A DNA stretch of 64,000 bases, from assembly GCA_900551715.1 (NCBI GenBank), contig URXG01000004.1, forward strand, positions 1 through 64,000. The letters are read 5' to 3'. The translations under genes were made by a program, and so were the position numbers. This DNA comes from an uncultured Blautia sp. GTDB taxonomy: Bacteria > Bacillota > Clostridia > Lachnospirales > Lachnospiraceae. Below are positions 1-6,590 of the stretch, in pieces. How positions within the stretch are numbered: position 1 is the first letter of the stretch; each line of letters begins with the position of its first letter. The notes under the pieces are model-generated. The model was not told where the DNA came from, ran no database searches, and saw nothing but the letters and a program-made list of their open reading frames with translations.

Positions 1-106
1 CTTTGATTGATAACAGAGATGTGATAACAAATTGATAACACCGTTCAGTACAGCCCGTGGATTTAGGACAGTGGAACACATATAAAACCAGATAGAACCA
101 TAATTC

Positions 107-124
107 CTATACAAAAGTGTATAG
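107..124. promoter_or_regulatory. 7-bp inverted repeat upstream of the first gene, possible operator
   Basis: CTATACA and TGTATAG form a perfect 7-bp inverted repeat around the 4-base spacer AAAG, about 55 bases before the start codon at 178. It could be a repressor site or a small leader hairpin. No clear -35/-10 pair is seen around it, so the role is a guess. Confidence 0.3.
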
Positions 125-177
125 TGACAAGATTTTTTTTGCGATTTTGAATTTTGTCTGAAATGTGGGAGCGAATT

Positions 178-846
178 ATGATTACGAGAGAAGAAGCATT
201 AAAGTTTGGCCTATCATTTGACAACGTGTACGAGGAGCGGCCTTTCCGTGACCAGAACTGGCAAGTGGTAAGAGTAAAAGAAAATAAAAAAATATTTTTG
301 TGGATCTACGACCGTAACGGATATGTAAATCTGAATGTGAAAGTCGATCCCCAGTGGCGCGACCTCTGGCGAAGTACCTACGAAGCGGTGACGGCTGGCT
401 ATCACCAGAATAAAGAACATTGGAACACGATTATTTTGGATGGGACGATTCCAGAGCAGGAGATCCGGCGAATGATATCCGAAAGCTATGATCTCATAAC
501 ATATAGCCCGACGAAGAAAATATACGAGGCTGTGAAAGAGATTCCCAAAGGACGTGTCGCAACTTATGGAATGGTTGCAAAAATGGCAGGAAATCCGCGA
601 ATGTCGAGAGCAGTAGGCAATGCACTCCATAAGAATCCGGATCCGGATAACATCCCGTGCTACCGCGTTGTAAATTCCAAAGGAGAACTAGCCGAGGCAT
701 TTGCTTTTGGTGGTGAAAATGTACAGAAAAAACTGCTGGAAGCAGAAGGCGTCGAAGTTGTAGATGGGAAAGTAGATCTGGAGCGATATGGTCTGGATCA
801 TCATGAAAAAGCAAGTGAAACGCAGTCCGCAAAGGAGTTTGAGTAG
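178..846 (+). CDS. MmcQ/YjbR domain fused to methylguanine-DNA methyltransferase-like domain
   Basis: The 222-residue protein has two parts. Residues 1 to about 110 resemble the MmcQ/YjbR family, a small CyaY-like fold thought to bind DNA. Residues about 112 to 215 match the DNA-binding and active-site domain of O6-alkylguanine-DNA alkyltransferases, which move alkyl groups from guanine to their own cysteine. The start of that domain (SPTKKIYEAVKEIPKGRVATYG) carries the usual recognition-helix region, and the active site reads IPCYRVV. The cysteine acceptor is present but the usual histidine of PCHR is tyrosine, so full repair activity is not assured. The start at 178 is chosen for GGGAG a few bases upstream; a start at 154 has no such site. 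It stands alone, with no adjacent repair gene. Confidence 0.85.
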   Translation: MITREEALKFGLSFDNVYEERPFRDQNWQVVRVKENKKIFLWIYDRNGYVNLNVKVDPQWRDLWRSTYEAVTAGYHQNKEHWNTIILDGTIPEQEIRRMISESYDLITYSPTKKIYEAVKEIPKGRVATYGMVAKMAGNPRMSRAVGNALHKNPDPDNIPCYRVVNSKGELAEAFAFGGENVQKKLLEAEGVEVVDGKVDLERYGLDHHEKASETQSAKEFE

Positions 847-938
847 CTTGAAAAATCGCGGAAAATCCCATAAATAAAGGTTTTGCGGGCAGTCGAAAAG
901 ACAAAATGGAGTGCAAATATAATTAGAGTAAATATGAA

Positions 939-988
939 GAACAGTTTGTTTTGATTGAATTGCTTTTCGTCAAGGCAGACTGTTTTTT
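939..988 (+). terminator. Terminator-like hairpin, copy 1 of a pair
   Basis: GAACAGTTTGT at 939-949 pairs, with three G-T wobbles, with GCAGACTGTTT ending near 986, followed by a T run. The 50-base unit is clearly homologous to the hairpin at 3400-3451, including the loop, not just the stem. The broken thioredoxin gene begins directly after its T run. Confidence 0.6.
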
Positions 989-994
989 GGTTGC

Positions 995-1231
995 GTGGAT
1001 TTTTGGGCTCCCTGGTGTGCTCCTTGCCGTATGTTGGCTCCTGTTGTAGAGGAGATTGCGAGTGAACGTGCAGATATCAAAGTTGGAAAAATCAATATAG
1101 ATGAGCAGTCTGAACTGGCAAATAAGTTCGGTATTATGAGTATTCCGACTTTAGCTGTCATGAAAAATGGGAAGATTATTCAGCAGGTTTCCGGGGTAAG
1201 ACCTAAGAATGCAATTTTAGAAATGCTTTAA
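995..1231 (+). pseudogene. Thioredoxin, N-terminus missing
   Basis: The frame encodes the thioredoxin fold from the active site onward: DFWAPWCAPCRM, the cis-proline region MSIPTL and the terminal GVRPK region. Thioredoxins have about 105 residues; here only 78 remain, and the first strand and helix (about 25 residues) are absent. The active site is CAPC rather than the usual CGPC. The only start is GTG at 995 with no ribosome binding site, and the T run of a terminator hairpin lies just before it. It was probably paired with the following FAD oxidoreductase, which is also broken. Most likely a remnant, though a short product cannot be excluded. Confidence 0.75.
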
Positions 1232-1251
1232 TGAGGAAAGGTGGAAAAAAG

Positions 1252-1857
1252 ATGAAGGTAATAATCGTAGGTGGTGTGGCCAGAGGAGCTACAGCCGCAG
1301 CAAGAATACGCAGACTGGATGAATATGCAGAAATAACGGTATTTGAAAAATCTGGATATATATCCTATGCGAATTGTGGACTTCCATATTATATTGGAGA
1401 TGTGATCACAGATCCGGAAGAACTTACATTACAGACACCAGAGAGTTTTTTTAAACGCTTTCGCATTAATATGAAAATTCATCATGAAGTTATCTCCATA
1501 CATCCGGATCGTAAAACTGTTTCAGTGAAAAATTTGGAGAATGGTGAAATATTTGAAGAAAATTACGATAAACTTATCCTTTCTCCGGGCGCTAAACCTA
1601 CACAGTCAAAGCTTTCTGGAGCAGGTATTGATAAGCTTTTTACACTTCGTAAAGTAGAAGATACCTTACGAATTAAGGAATATATTAATAAGAATCATCC
1701 AAAATCTGCTGTATTGGCTGGTGGTGGCTTTATTGGTTTAGAGCTGGCAGAAAATTTGAGGGAGCTTGGCATGGATGTTACGATTGTCCAGTGGCCTAAG
1801 CAGTTGATGAATCCCTTTGACCCGGATATGGCGTCCATGATTCATAGTGAAATTTAA
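1252..1857 (+). pseudogene. CoA-disulfide-reductase-like FAD oxidoreductase, C-terminus missing
   Basis: The 201-residue frame starts with a dinucleotide-binding motif (VIIVGGVARGATAAAR) and contains SYANCGLPYYIG, the single-cysteine active-site region typical of CoA-disulfide reductases and NADH oxidases. A second Rossmann motif (AVLAGGGFIGLELAENL) follows near residue 155. The family has 440 or more residues; this frame stops just after the NAD-binding helix, so most of the NAD domain and the dimer domain are lost. The start at 1252 has a good site (GAGGAAAGGTGG). A terminator hairpin follows 20 bases after the stop. Both this gene and the thioredoxin fragment before it look like remains of one redox operon. 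Confidence 0.75.
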
Positions 1858-1877
1858 GATGCGTCAATTACATAATT

Positions 1878-1914
1878 GGCATATGTCAAAAATGTTATTG
1901 ACATATGCCTTTTA
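1878..1914 (+). terminator. Rho-independent terminator after the truncated oxidoreductase
   Basis: GGCATATGTCAA (1878-1889) and TTGACATATGCC (1898-1909) form a perfect 12-bp stem with an 8-base loop, followed by TTTTA. Confidence 0.8.
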
Positions 1915-1953
1915 TAGGACTATTATATAAGAAAAGTGAGAAAGGAGCAGTTT

Positions 1954-2727
1954 ATGCCGAGACCAGTAAAATGCAGAAAAGTCTGCAATTTTCCGAATGT
2001 TTTAGAATTCCTTCCGACAGATGATGCCGAGAAAAAAGCACCCATTGTTCTGACTGTAGATGAGTACGAGACAATCCGTCTTTTGGACAAGAAAGGTTAC
2101 AGTCAGGAGCAGTGTGCAGTATCTATGCAGATCGCAAGAACGACGGTCCAGCGGATTTACGAGATTGCCCGGAAGAAAATAGCAGATGCACTTATTGATG
2201 GACATCCACTCAGAATCGAGGGCGGAGATTTCAGAATCTGCGACGGTCAGAGTAGCAACTGCAGCCTTGGAGGATGTTATAAGCAGGAATTTTACCAAAA
2301 ATATGCAGTAGAAAAAGGAGAGGGTATTATGAGAATAGCAGTAACATATGAAAATGGACAGATTTTCCAGCACTTTGGACACACAGAGACATTTAAGATT
2401 TACGATGTAGAGGAAGGAAAAGTAGTACATTCAGAAGTAGTAGATACGAATGGAAGCGGACATGGCGCATTGGCAGGAGTTCTTAATGCATTGAACGCAG
2501 ATGTTTTGATCTGTGGCGGAATCGGAGGCGGTGCACAGACAGCGTTAGCGGCAGCCGGTATTAAGCTTTTCGGAGGAGTTTCCGGAGATGCGGATGAAGC
2601 AGTAGAAGCCTTTATCAATGAAACACTTGAGTATAATCCAGATGTTAAGTGTTCTCACCATGAGCATAACCACGGGGAAGGACATACATGTGGAGAGCAT
2701 GGATGCGGAAGCCATAGCTGTCATTAA
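1954..2727 (+). CDS. DUF134 helix-turn-helix protein fused to NifX/NifB-type cofactor-binding domain
   Basis: The 257-residue protein begins MPRPVKCRKVC, the typical DUF134 start. Residues about 1-100 form a DUF134 domain with a sigma-70 region-4-like helix-turn-helix (TVDEYETIRLLDKKGYSQEQ). From about residue 127 (MRIAVTYENGQIFQHFG) a dinitrogenase iron-molybdenum-cofactor-binding domain (NifX/NafY type) follows, with the family's ADVLICGGIGGGA loop. The last 30 residues are rich in His and Cys (HHEHNHGEGHTCGEHGCG), suggesting metal binding. Both parts exist separately in Clostridia, so a metal- or cluster-responsive DNA-binding protein is an inference. Start 1954 has AAAGGAG upstream. It is the only intact gene in this damaged stretch and is closed by its own terminator. 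Confidence 0.85.
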   Translation: MPRPVKCRKVCNFPNVLEFLPTDDAEKKAPIVLTVDEYETIRLLDKKGYSQEQCAVSMQIARTTVQRIYEIARKKIADALIDGHPLRIEGGDFRICDGQSSNCSLGGCYKQEFYQKYAVEKGEGIMRIAVTYENGQIFQHFGHTETFKIYDVEEGKVVHSEVVDTNGSGHGALAGVLNALNADVLICGGIGGGAQTALAAAGIKLFGGVSGDADEAVEAFINETLEYNPDVKCSHHEHNHGEGHTCGEHGCGSHSCH

Positions 2728-2752
2728 GAAGAATAGCAAGAATAATAATATT

Positions 2753-2800
2753 AAAAGATGCGTCAAGGTAACGGGAGAAGTTACCGTGGCGCATCCTTTT
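2753..2800 (+). terminator. Terminator after the DUF134-NifX gene
   Basis: A long stem is formed by AAAAGATGCGTCAAGGTAAC (2753-2772) and its near-complement at 2780-2800 around a 7-base loop. The A-rich and T-rich flanks make it possibly bidirectional. Confidence 0.8.
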
Positions 2801-2820
2801 GTGAAATGTTGCTATCAGTT

Positions 2821-2877
2821 GGAAGAGGGATTGCAATGGGAAATGCCTCAGAAAAAGTGAAAGCTATTGCGTCTGAT
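2821..2877 (+). pseudogene. HAD-family (Cof-type) hydrolase fragment, about 18 residues
   Basis: Read in frame from 2821 the DNA encodes [17 protein letters not shown], the conserved motif IV region near the end of Cof-type HAD phosphatases (usually GIAMGNA followed by KxxAxYVT). Nothing else of the gene is left: upstream is a terminator, downstream the reading passes into the GH1 fragment within a few bases. It is a deletion scar, not a gene. Confidence 0.65.
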
Positions 2878-3364
2878 TTCAGAACCAATTGATGTCTATG
2901 GACAGAATATTTATAATGGAAGATGTATCCGAATGGGAGAAGACGGGAAACCACAGGAGGTTTGCCGGTATGAAGGATTTCCTAAGACTGCGATTCAATG
3001 GCCGGTAACACCGGAATGTTTACAGTGGGGACCGAAGTTTTTGTATGAAAGATATCATAAGCCGATTTACATCACAGAGAATGGATTATCCTGTCACGAT
3101 GTGATTTCATTAGATGGAAAAGTGCATGATCCAAACAGGATTGATTTTCTTGCAAGATATTTACGAGAGCTGAGAAAAGCAGCAGAAGAGGTGGATATCA
3201 GAGGATATTTCCAGTGGTCTTTAATGGATAATTCCGAATGGGCCAAAGGTTACTCAGACAGATTTGGACTTGTGTATGTGGATTACAGGAACCAGCAGAG
3301 AATTATGAAAGATTCAGCATTTTGGTATAAACATGTGATAGAGACAAATGGAGCTGAATTATAA
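2867..3364 (+). pseudogene. Family 1 glycoside hydrolase (6-phospho-beta-glucosidase type), C-terminal third only
   Basis: The frame encodes the last 165 or so residues of a GH1 enzyme. It shows the nucleophile motif IYITENG, then [30 protein letters not shown] and the FGLVYVDY strand. GH1 enzymes have about 450-480 residues; the N-terminal two thirds, with the acid/base TxNEP motif, are missing. The first residues ([12 protein letters not shown]) follow straight on from the HAD fragment with no spacer, and there is no start codon with a ribosome binding site. A terminator homologous to the one at 939 follows. It cannot be active. Confidence 0.85.
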
Positions 3365-3399
3365 AACAAAAGGACATATGCTAAGGCCAGATAAATACA

Positions 3400-3451
3400 G
3401 AACAGTCTGTTTTGATGGAATTAATTTCTGTCATGACAGACTGTTCTTTTT
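3400..3451 (+). terminator. Terminator, copy 2 of the repeated hairpin
   Basis: GAACAGTCTGT (3400-3410) and ACAGACTGTTC (3436-3446) pair perfectly over 11 bp, followed by TTTTT. Loop and stem resemble the copy at 939-988 over almost their whole length. Confidence 0.8.
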
Positions 3452-3474
3452 CTCTATTCATCTGGGAAAAAGTA

Positions 3475-3549
3475 ATATATAAAATTTTTATATATGTATT
3501 GACATTTAACTATTGCTGAGATATATTATATATAAAATTTATATATATA
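3475..3549 (+). promoter_or_regulatory. PadR-operon promoter flanked by two AT palindromes
   Basis: TTGACA at 3499-3504 and TATATT at 3522-3527 are 17 bases apart, a near-ideal promoter. Two almost identical palindromes, ATATATAAAATTT followed by TATATAT-like arms, lie at 3475-3496 (just upstream of -35) and 3528-3549 (just downstream of -10). PadR proteins usually repress their own operon, so these are the likely operators. Confidence 0.6.
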
Positions 3550-3581
3550 AATATTTTACATATACTTTGGGAGGTGATTCA

Positions 3582-3899
3582 ATGTATTTTCCAGTATCAG
3601 CTTTACTGATCGAATACATAATCCTGACGGTGGTAGAAAGCAGGGATTCCTATGGTTATGAGATCAGTCAGACAGTAAAGAAGGCTGCTGACATTAAAGA
3701 ATCTACGCTCTATCCGATATTAAAAAAATTACAGAATGCAGGATATCTGACTACTTATTCGCAGGAGTATCAGGGAAGAAAACGAAAATACTACTCGATT
3801 ACAGAAGAAGGAAAGGCACAGATCGCATATCTGAGTAATGAATGGAAAATTTATAAAGATACGGTAGATGGGATCATTGAAGGGAGGATAAGAGGTTGA
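3582..3899 (+). CDS. PadR-family transcriptional regulator
   Basis: The 105-residue protein is a short PadR (subfamily 2) repressor. It has a winged helix-turn-helix with the family hallmarks DSYGYEI, KESTLYPILKKL and GRKRKYYSITEEG, then one C-terminal dimer helix. The start at 3582 is set by GGGAGGTGA; an upstream TTG at 3513 lies in the promoter. Its stop overlaps the TTG start of the next gene, so the two are translationally coupled. In this gene order PadR usually controls the DUF1700 and DUF4097 membrane proteins that follow; the effector is unknown. Confidence 0.9.
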   Translation: MYFPVSALLIEYIILTVVESRDSYGYEISQTVKKAADIKESTLYPILKKLQNAGYLTTYSQEYQGRKRKYYSITEEGKAQIAYLSNEWKIYKDTVDGIIEGRIRG

Positions 3900-4507
3900 G
3901 CAGAGAAGAATATCTGAATCAATTGCATAAATATCTGCGCAAGCTTCCGAGACAGGAATATGAGGACGCGATGGAATATTTTACCGAATATTTTCAGGAG
4001 ACAGATGAGGAAGGCGCAGAAGAACTGATGAAGGAACTTGGCACGGCGAAGGAGGCCGCCAGAGACTTGATGGTTAATCTTTTGGATAAGAAGATTGAAG
4101 ATCACCAGAACTATAAAGTAGATGGACAGACCAGAGCTGAACAGAAAGGCTCTGGCAAGCATGTGGTGTGGATCGCATTACTGGTTTTATTTGCAGCACC
4201 GGTGGGAGTTCCGCTTCTGGCAACTCTTGCAGCAGTTGTTATGTCATTGATTGTGTGTGTATTTGCAGTTTTGTTATGTGTGGTGTTGTTTGCAGCAGCA
4301 CTGCTGATGGTTGGTGGAAAGGTTTTTGTTCGCGGCATACTGGCAGTTCCGTTCTCCATGAGCGGCTTTGCAATGCTTACAGGAAGCGGACTGCTGGCTG
4401 TGGGAGCAGGCATTCTTGGTGTACTGCTGTGCATATATCTGTGTAAATGGAGCGGCATGCTGATCGCAAAGCTGGTGCGATGGATTGCAGGCAGAAAGAG
4501 AGGTTAG
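3896..4507 (+). CDS. DUF1700 (HAAS-type) membrane protein
   Basis: A 203-residue protein starting at a TTG that overlaps the padR stop. Residues 1-65 are charged and helical with the DUF1700 pattern (YLNQLHKYLRKLPRQEYEDAM then EELMKELGTAKEAA). From residue about 85 to 190 there are about four hydrophobic segments rich in Ala, Val and Leu. The family is the usual partner of short PadR repressors and DUF4097 proteins and is thought to work in membrane or envelope stress sensing. The function is not known at molecular level. Confidence 0.85.
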   Translation: MSREEYLNQLHKYLRKLPRQEYEDAMEYFTEYFQETDEEGAEELMKELGTAKEAARDLMVNLLDKKIEDHQNYKVDGQTRAEQKGSGKHVVWIALLVLFAAPVGVPLLATLAAVVMSLIVCVFAVLLCVVLFAAALLMVGGKVFVRGILAVPFSMSGFAMLTGSGLLAVGAGILGVLLCIYLCKWSGMLIAKLVRWIAGRKRG

Positions 4508-4511
4508 AGCG

Positions 4512-5330
4512 ATGAAAAGATGGGTAAAGGCATGGCTTGCAGCAGGCGTCGGATGCTGCGTATGTGGTGCAGTTCTGCTGGGAATCGGTGCTGCGAGCGG
4601 TGGAAGTAAATATGTGAAGGAAGCAGATTTGAACCGGATGGAAGGATCTGCAAAAAGAAGCGATAATGAGGCAGTCCTTGAGAAGACAAAGCTGGAGGAC
4701 TTCGATTCCGTAGATATTTCCATGTCAGATATGAATCTGCAGGTGGTAAGTTCAGATGACCAGTCCTGTTATATTTCTTATCAGGCATCTGACCAGAAGG
4801 AAGAGCCGATCAGTTATCTGGTAAGGGATAGTAAATTAACGATTCATGAAAATAGCAATGATAGTAAGAGTTATTATCATGTTGATATCGGATTTTTATC
4901 AGGATTTTTTGGTGGAAATCTTCTTACTACGGATGAAAATGTAGTAACACTTTATGTCCCGGAAGGTCAGAAATGGAAGACAGCAAATATCAAATCAGAT
5001 CTGGGCAATGTATTGCTGAATGACTGTAAGTTTAAAAAGGGCAATGTTCAGACGGATTCAGGAGATATATTCTTTAAAAATTGTGATTTCGATGATCTTA
5101 AAGTGAATACAGATATGGGAAATCTTTGTTTTATTGGCAAGGAAGCGGTGATGTGTGCATGGAACGTGCAGATAGATATGGATATGGGAAATATCAATGC
5201 AGATGATGCGTTAAGCGGCAAAGTAGTGGAAGAAGAGGAAGACGGCGATATTTCTTACACCCAGAAAGGAAAGGGTGGTAACCTGGTGATCAGGACCAAC
5301 AGCGGAGATGTCAGCCTGAAATGCAGATAA
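4512..5330 (+). CDS. DUF4097-type beta-strand repeat protein with N-terminal membrane anchor
   Basis: The 272-residue protein has one N-terminal membrane segment (AGVGCCVCGAVLLGIGAAS), then an exported region of repeating beta strands with the DUF4097 rhythm (VDISMSDMNLQVV, NVQTDSGDIFFKNC, KVNTDMGNLCF, IDMDMGNI, IRTNSGDVSLKC). Such sheets resemble LiaF/LiaG-type adhesin folds. Start 4512 is the ATG five bases after the stop of the previous gene; a TTG at 4485 lies inside that gene. It closes the padR operon, and a strong terminator follows. Confidence 0.85.
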   Translation: MKRWVKAWLAAGVGCCVCGAVLLGIGAASGGSKYVKEADLNRMEGSAKRSDNEAVLEKTKLEDFDSVDISMSDMNLQVVSSDDQSCYISYQASDQKEEPISYLVRDSKLTIHENSNDSKSYYHVDIGFLSGFFGGNLLTTDENVVTLYVPEGQKWKTANIKSDLGNVLLNDCKFKKGNVQTDSGDIFFKNCDFDDLKVNTDMGNLCFIGKEAVMCAWNVQIDMDMGNINADDALSGKVVEEEEDGDISYTQKGKGGNLVIRTNSGDVSLKCR

Positions 5331-5405
5331 TAAAAAGGAAGAACTGGTATCCATTGCAGGTGAGTTTTTATGTTATTAATTTTCATTGCAAGTTAATTAT
5401 AACAG

Positions 5406-5453
5406 AAAGAAAGACCTTGAGTTCATTATAAACTCTTGGTCTTTCTTTTTTTT
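5406..5453. terminator. Bidirectional terminator between converging genes
   Basis: AAAGAAAGACC (5406-5416) pairs with GGTCTTTCTTT (5438-5448), and an inner GAGTT/AACTC stem extends it; a T run follows on the plus strand and an A run precedes it. It separates the DUF4097 gene from the pfkB-type gene on the other strand. Confidence 0.8.
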
Positions 5454-5512
5454 CGGGACTATTCTTTTTTCACAGCCCCGTTTTTTATAACAGTTACACT
5501 ACATAATACTGA

Positions 5513-6301
5513 TCAATATGGATTAAATTTCTGCACGATTTCAGATGAAGTGCGCGCACCACAGTCAAGACATCCCGGAATGTCCATTCCCTGGATCAAA
5601 CCATACACAAAACCAGATATAAAGGAGTCTCCGGCACCTACAGTGTTGACAATTTCAGCAGCAGGGTAAATCCCCTGTCTATAGAAAGTGCTGCCGTCAT
5701 AACTCATACTGCCTTCTTCTCCAAATGTGGCGGTTACAATGTCAGGCCCATAGGAATATGCTTTTTTGAGAAAATCCTGGATATTGTCATCGTATTTTTC
5801 AAAAGAAAAGAACCCATAATTGGTATTCCTGAGGACGGGCCCAAGGACATCAAAATCTTTATTAAGAGAAAAATCCAGAATTATTTTACATCCTGCTTCG
5901 CGAAATTCGGGGAGAAGATGAAGTACATGACCAAACATATCAGTATGAACATAATCATGTGTTTTGGTGAATTCAATATCTTCTCTGGTTGGAGTATAAT
6001 TTTCCATTACGCCTGGAACATTTTTGATATGAAATCTGTCAGTCCCGTTTTTTAATGTCATGTAAAAAACAGAAGTATCACCTTCATTTACCTGTATATG
6101 AGAAGAATCAATCTCATATTCCTTGCATAAATCCAGCATTTCTTTTCCGTATAAGTCGGTACCTACAGTTGTTATTGCAGAGGTCTGGATTCCACGTTTT
6201 GCCAGATTAACAATGCAGTCAATTCCGTTTCCGGTAGCATATCGTTTGTCGAGATTCTGATAAACATCTATACAAGAAAAACCAATAGCTGCAACTTTCA
6301 T
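5513..6301 (-). CDS. PfkB-family sugar kinase, fructoselysine-6-kinase (FrlD)-like
   Basis: A 262-residue ribokinase-fold enzyme. It starts MKVAAIGFSCIDVYQNLDKRYATGGN-like, with the family's glycine pair region degenerate (ATGNGID), and has the C-terminal catalytic motif NTVGAGDSFISGF near residue 220, with the base aspartate. Length, the opening IGxxCIDVY and the ending (AARTSSEIVQKFNPY) resemble FrlD, which phosphorylates fructoselysine at O6. The gene faces away from the ABC transporter and shares the 290-base control region with it. With an FrlC-like epimerase at 11941 it suggests an Amadori-type or related aminosugar substrate. The exact substrate is not shown by sequence. Confidence 0.8.
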   Translation of the reverse strand: MKVAAIGFSCIDVYQNLDKRYATGNGIDCIVNLAKRGIQTSAITTVGTDLYGKEMLDLCKEYEIDSSHIQVNEGDTSVFYMTLKNGTDRFHIKNVPGVMENYTPTREDIEFTKTHDYVHTDMFGHVLHLLPEFREAGCKIILDFSLNKDFDVLGPVLRNTNYGFFSFEKYDDNIQDFLKKAYSYGPDIVTATFGEEGSMSYDGSTFYRQGIYPAAEIVNTVGAGDSFISGFVYGLIQGMDIPGCLDCGARTSSEIVQKFNPY

Positions 6302-6349
6302 TAATGATCGCTCCTTTACATAAAATTATTTACATAGACTCTCTTTGTT

Positions 6350-6371
6350 TGTTATATTTGAAATGCTAACA
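6350..6371. promoter_or_regulatory. Possible GntR half-sites in the divergent control region
   Basis: TGTTA (6350-6354) and TAACA (6367-6371) form an inverted repeat with a 12-base spacer; the left arm extends to TGTTATAT, the same 8-mer that occurs twice upstream of the gntR gene at 11148 and 11158. It sits in the leader of the pfkB-type gene. Confidence 0.35.
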
Positions 6372-6512
6372 TAAACAAAAAGATATGTCAATTAAAATAT
6401 AAAGAATAACTTAAAGTGAAATATGGAATAGCTTAAATAATACAAAAATAAGACATAATGCATAAATAAATGTAGAATAAATTGTGACAAATGTGGAAAA
6501 TTAATAATAGTA

Positions 6513-6541
6513 TTGACATAATGAAATGGAATATGTATTAT
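6513..6541 (+). promoter_or_regulatory. Promoter of the ABC transporter operon
   Basis: TTGACA (6513-6518) and TATTAT (6536-6541) are 17 bases apart. The transcript would begin about 40 bases before the start codon of the binding protein, which has an AAAGGAG site. The rest of the 6302-6590 gap is AT-rich with no other gene. Confidence 0.65.
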
Positions 6542-6590
6542 AAATGCATAACAAATGAGCGAATCAATATAATGAAAGGAGAAGTACAAA

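Noticed and set aside
8..40. Three direct TGATAACA repeats at the window start
   Set aside because: Only about 30 bases at the edge, with uneven spacing (14 and 11); could be the end of an upstream gene. Too little to call a repeat array.
930..3451. Insertion sequence or genomic island as cause of the broken genes
   Set aside because: No transposase or integrase remnant, terminal inverted repeats or target duplications are visible; only the two similar terminator hairpins.
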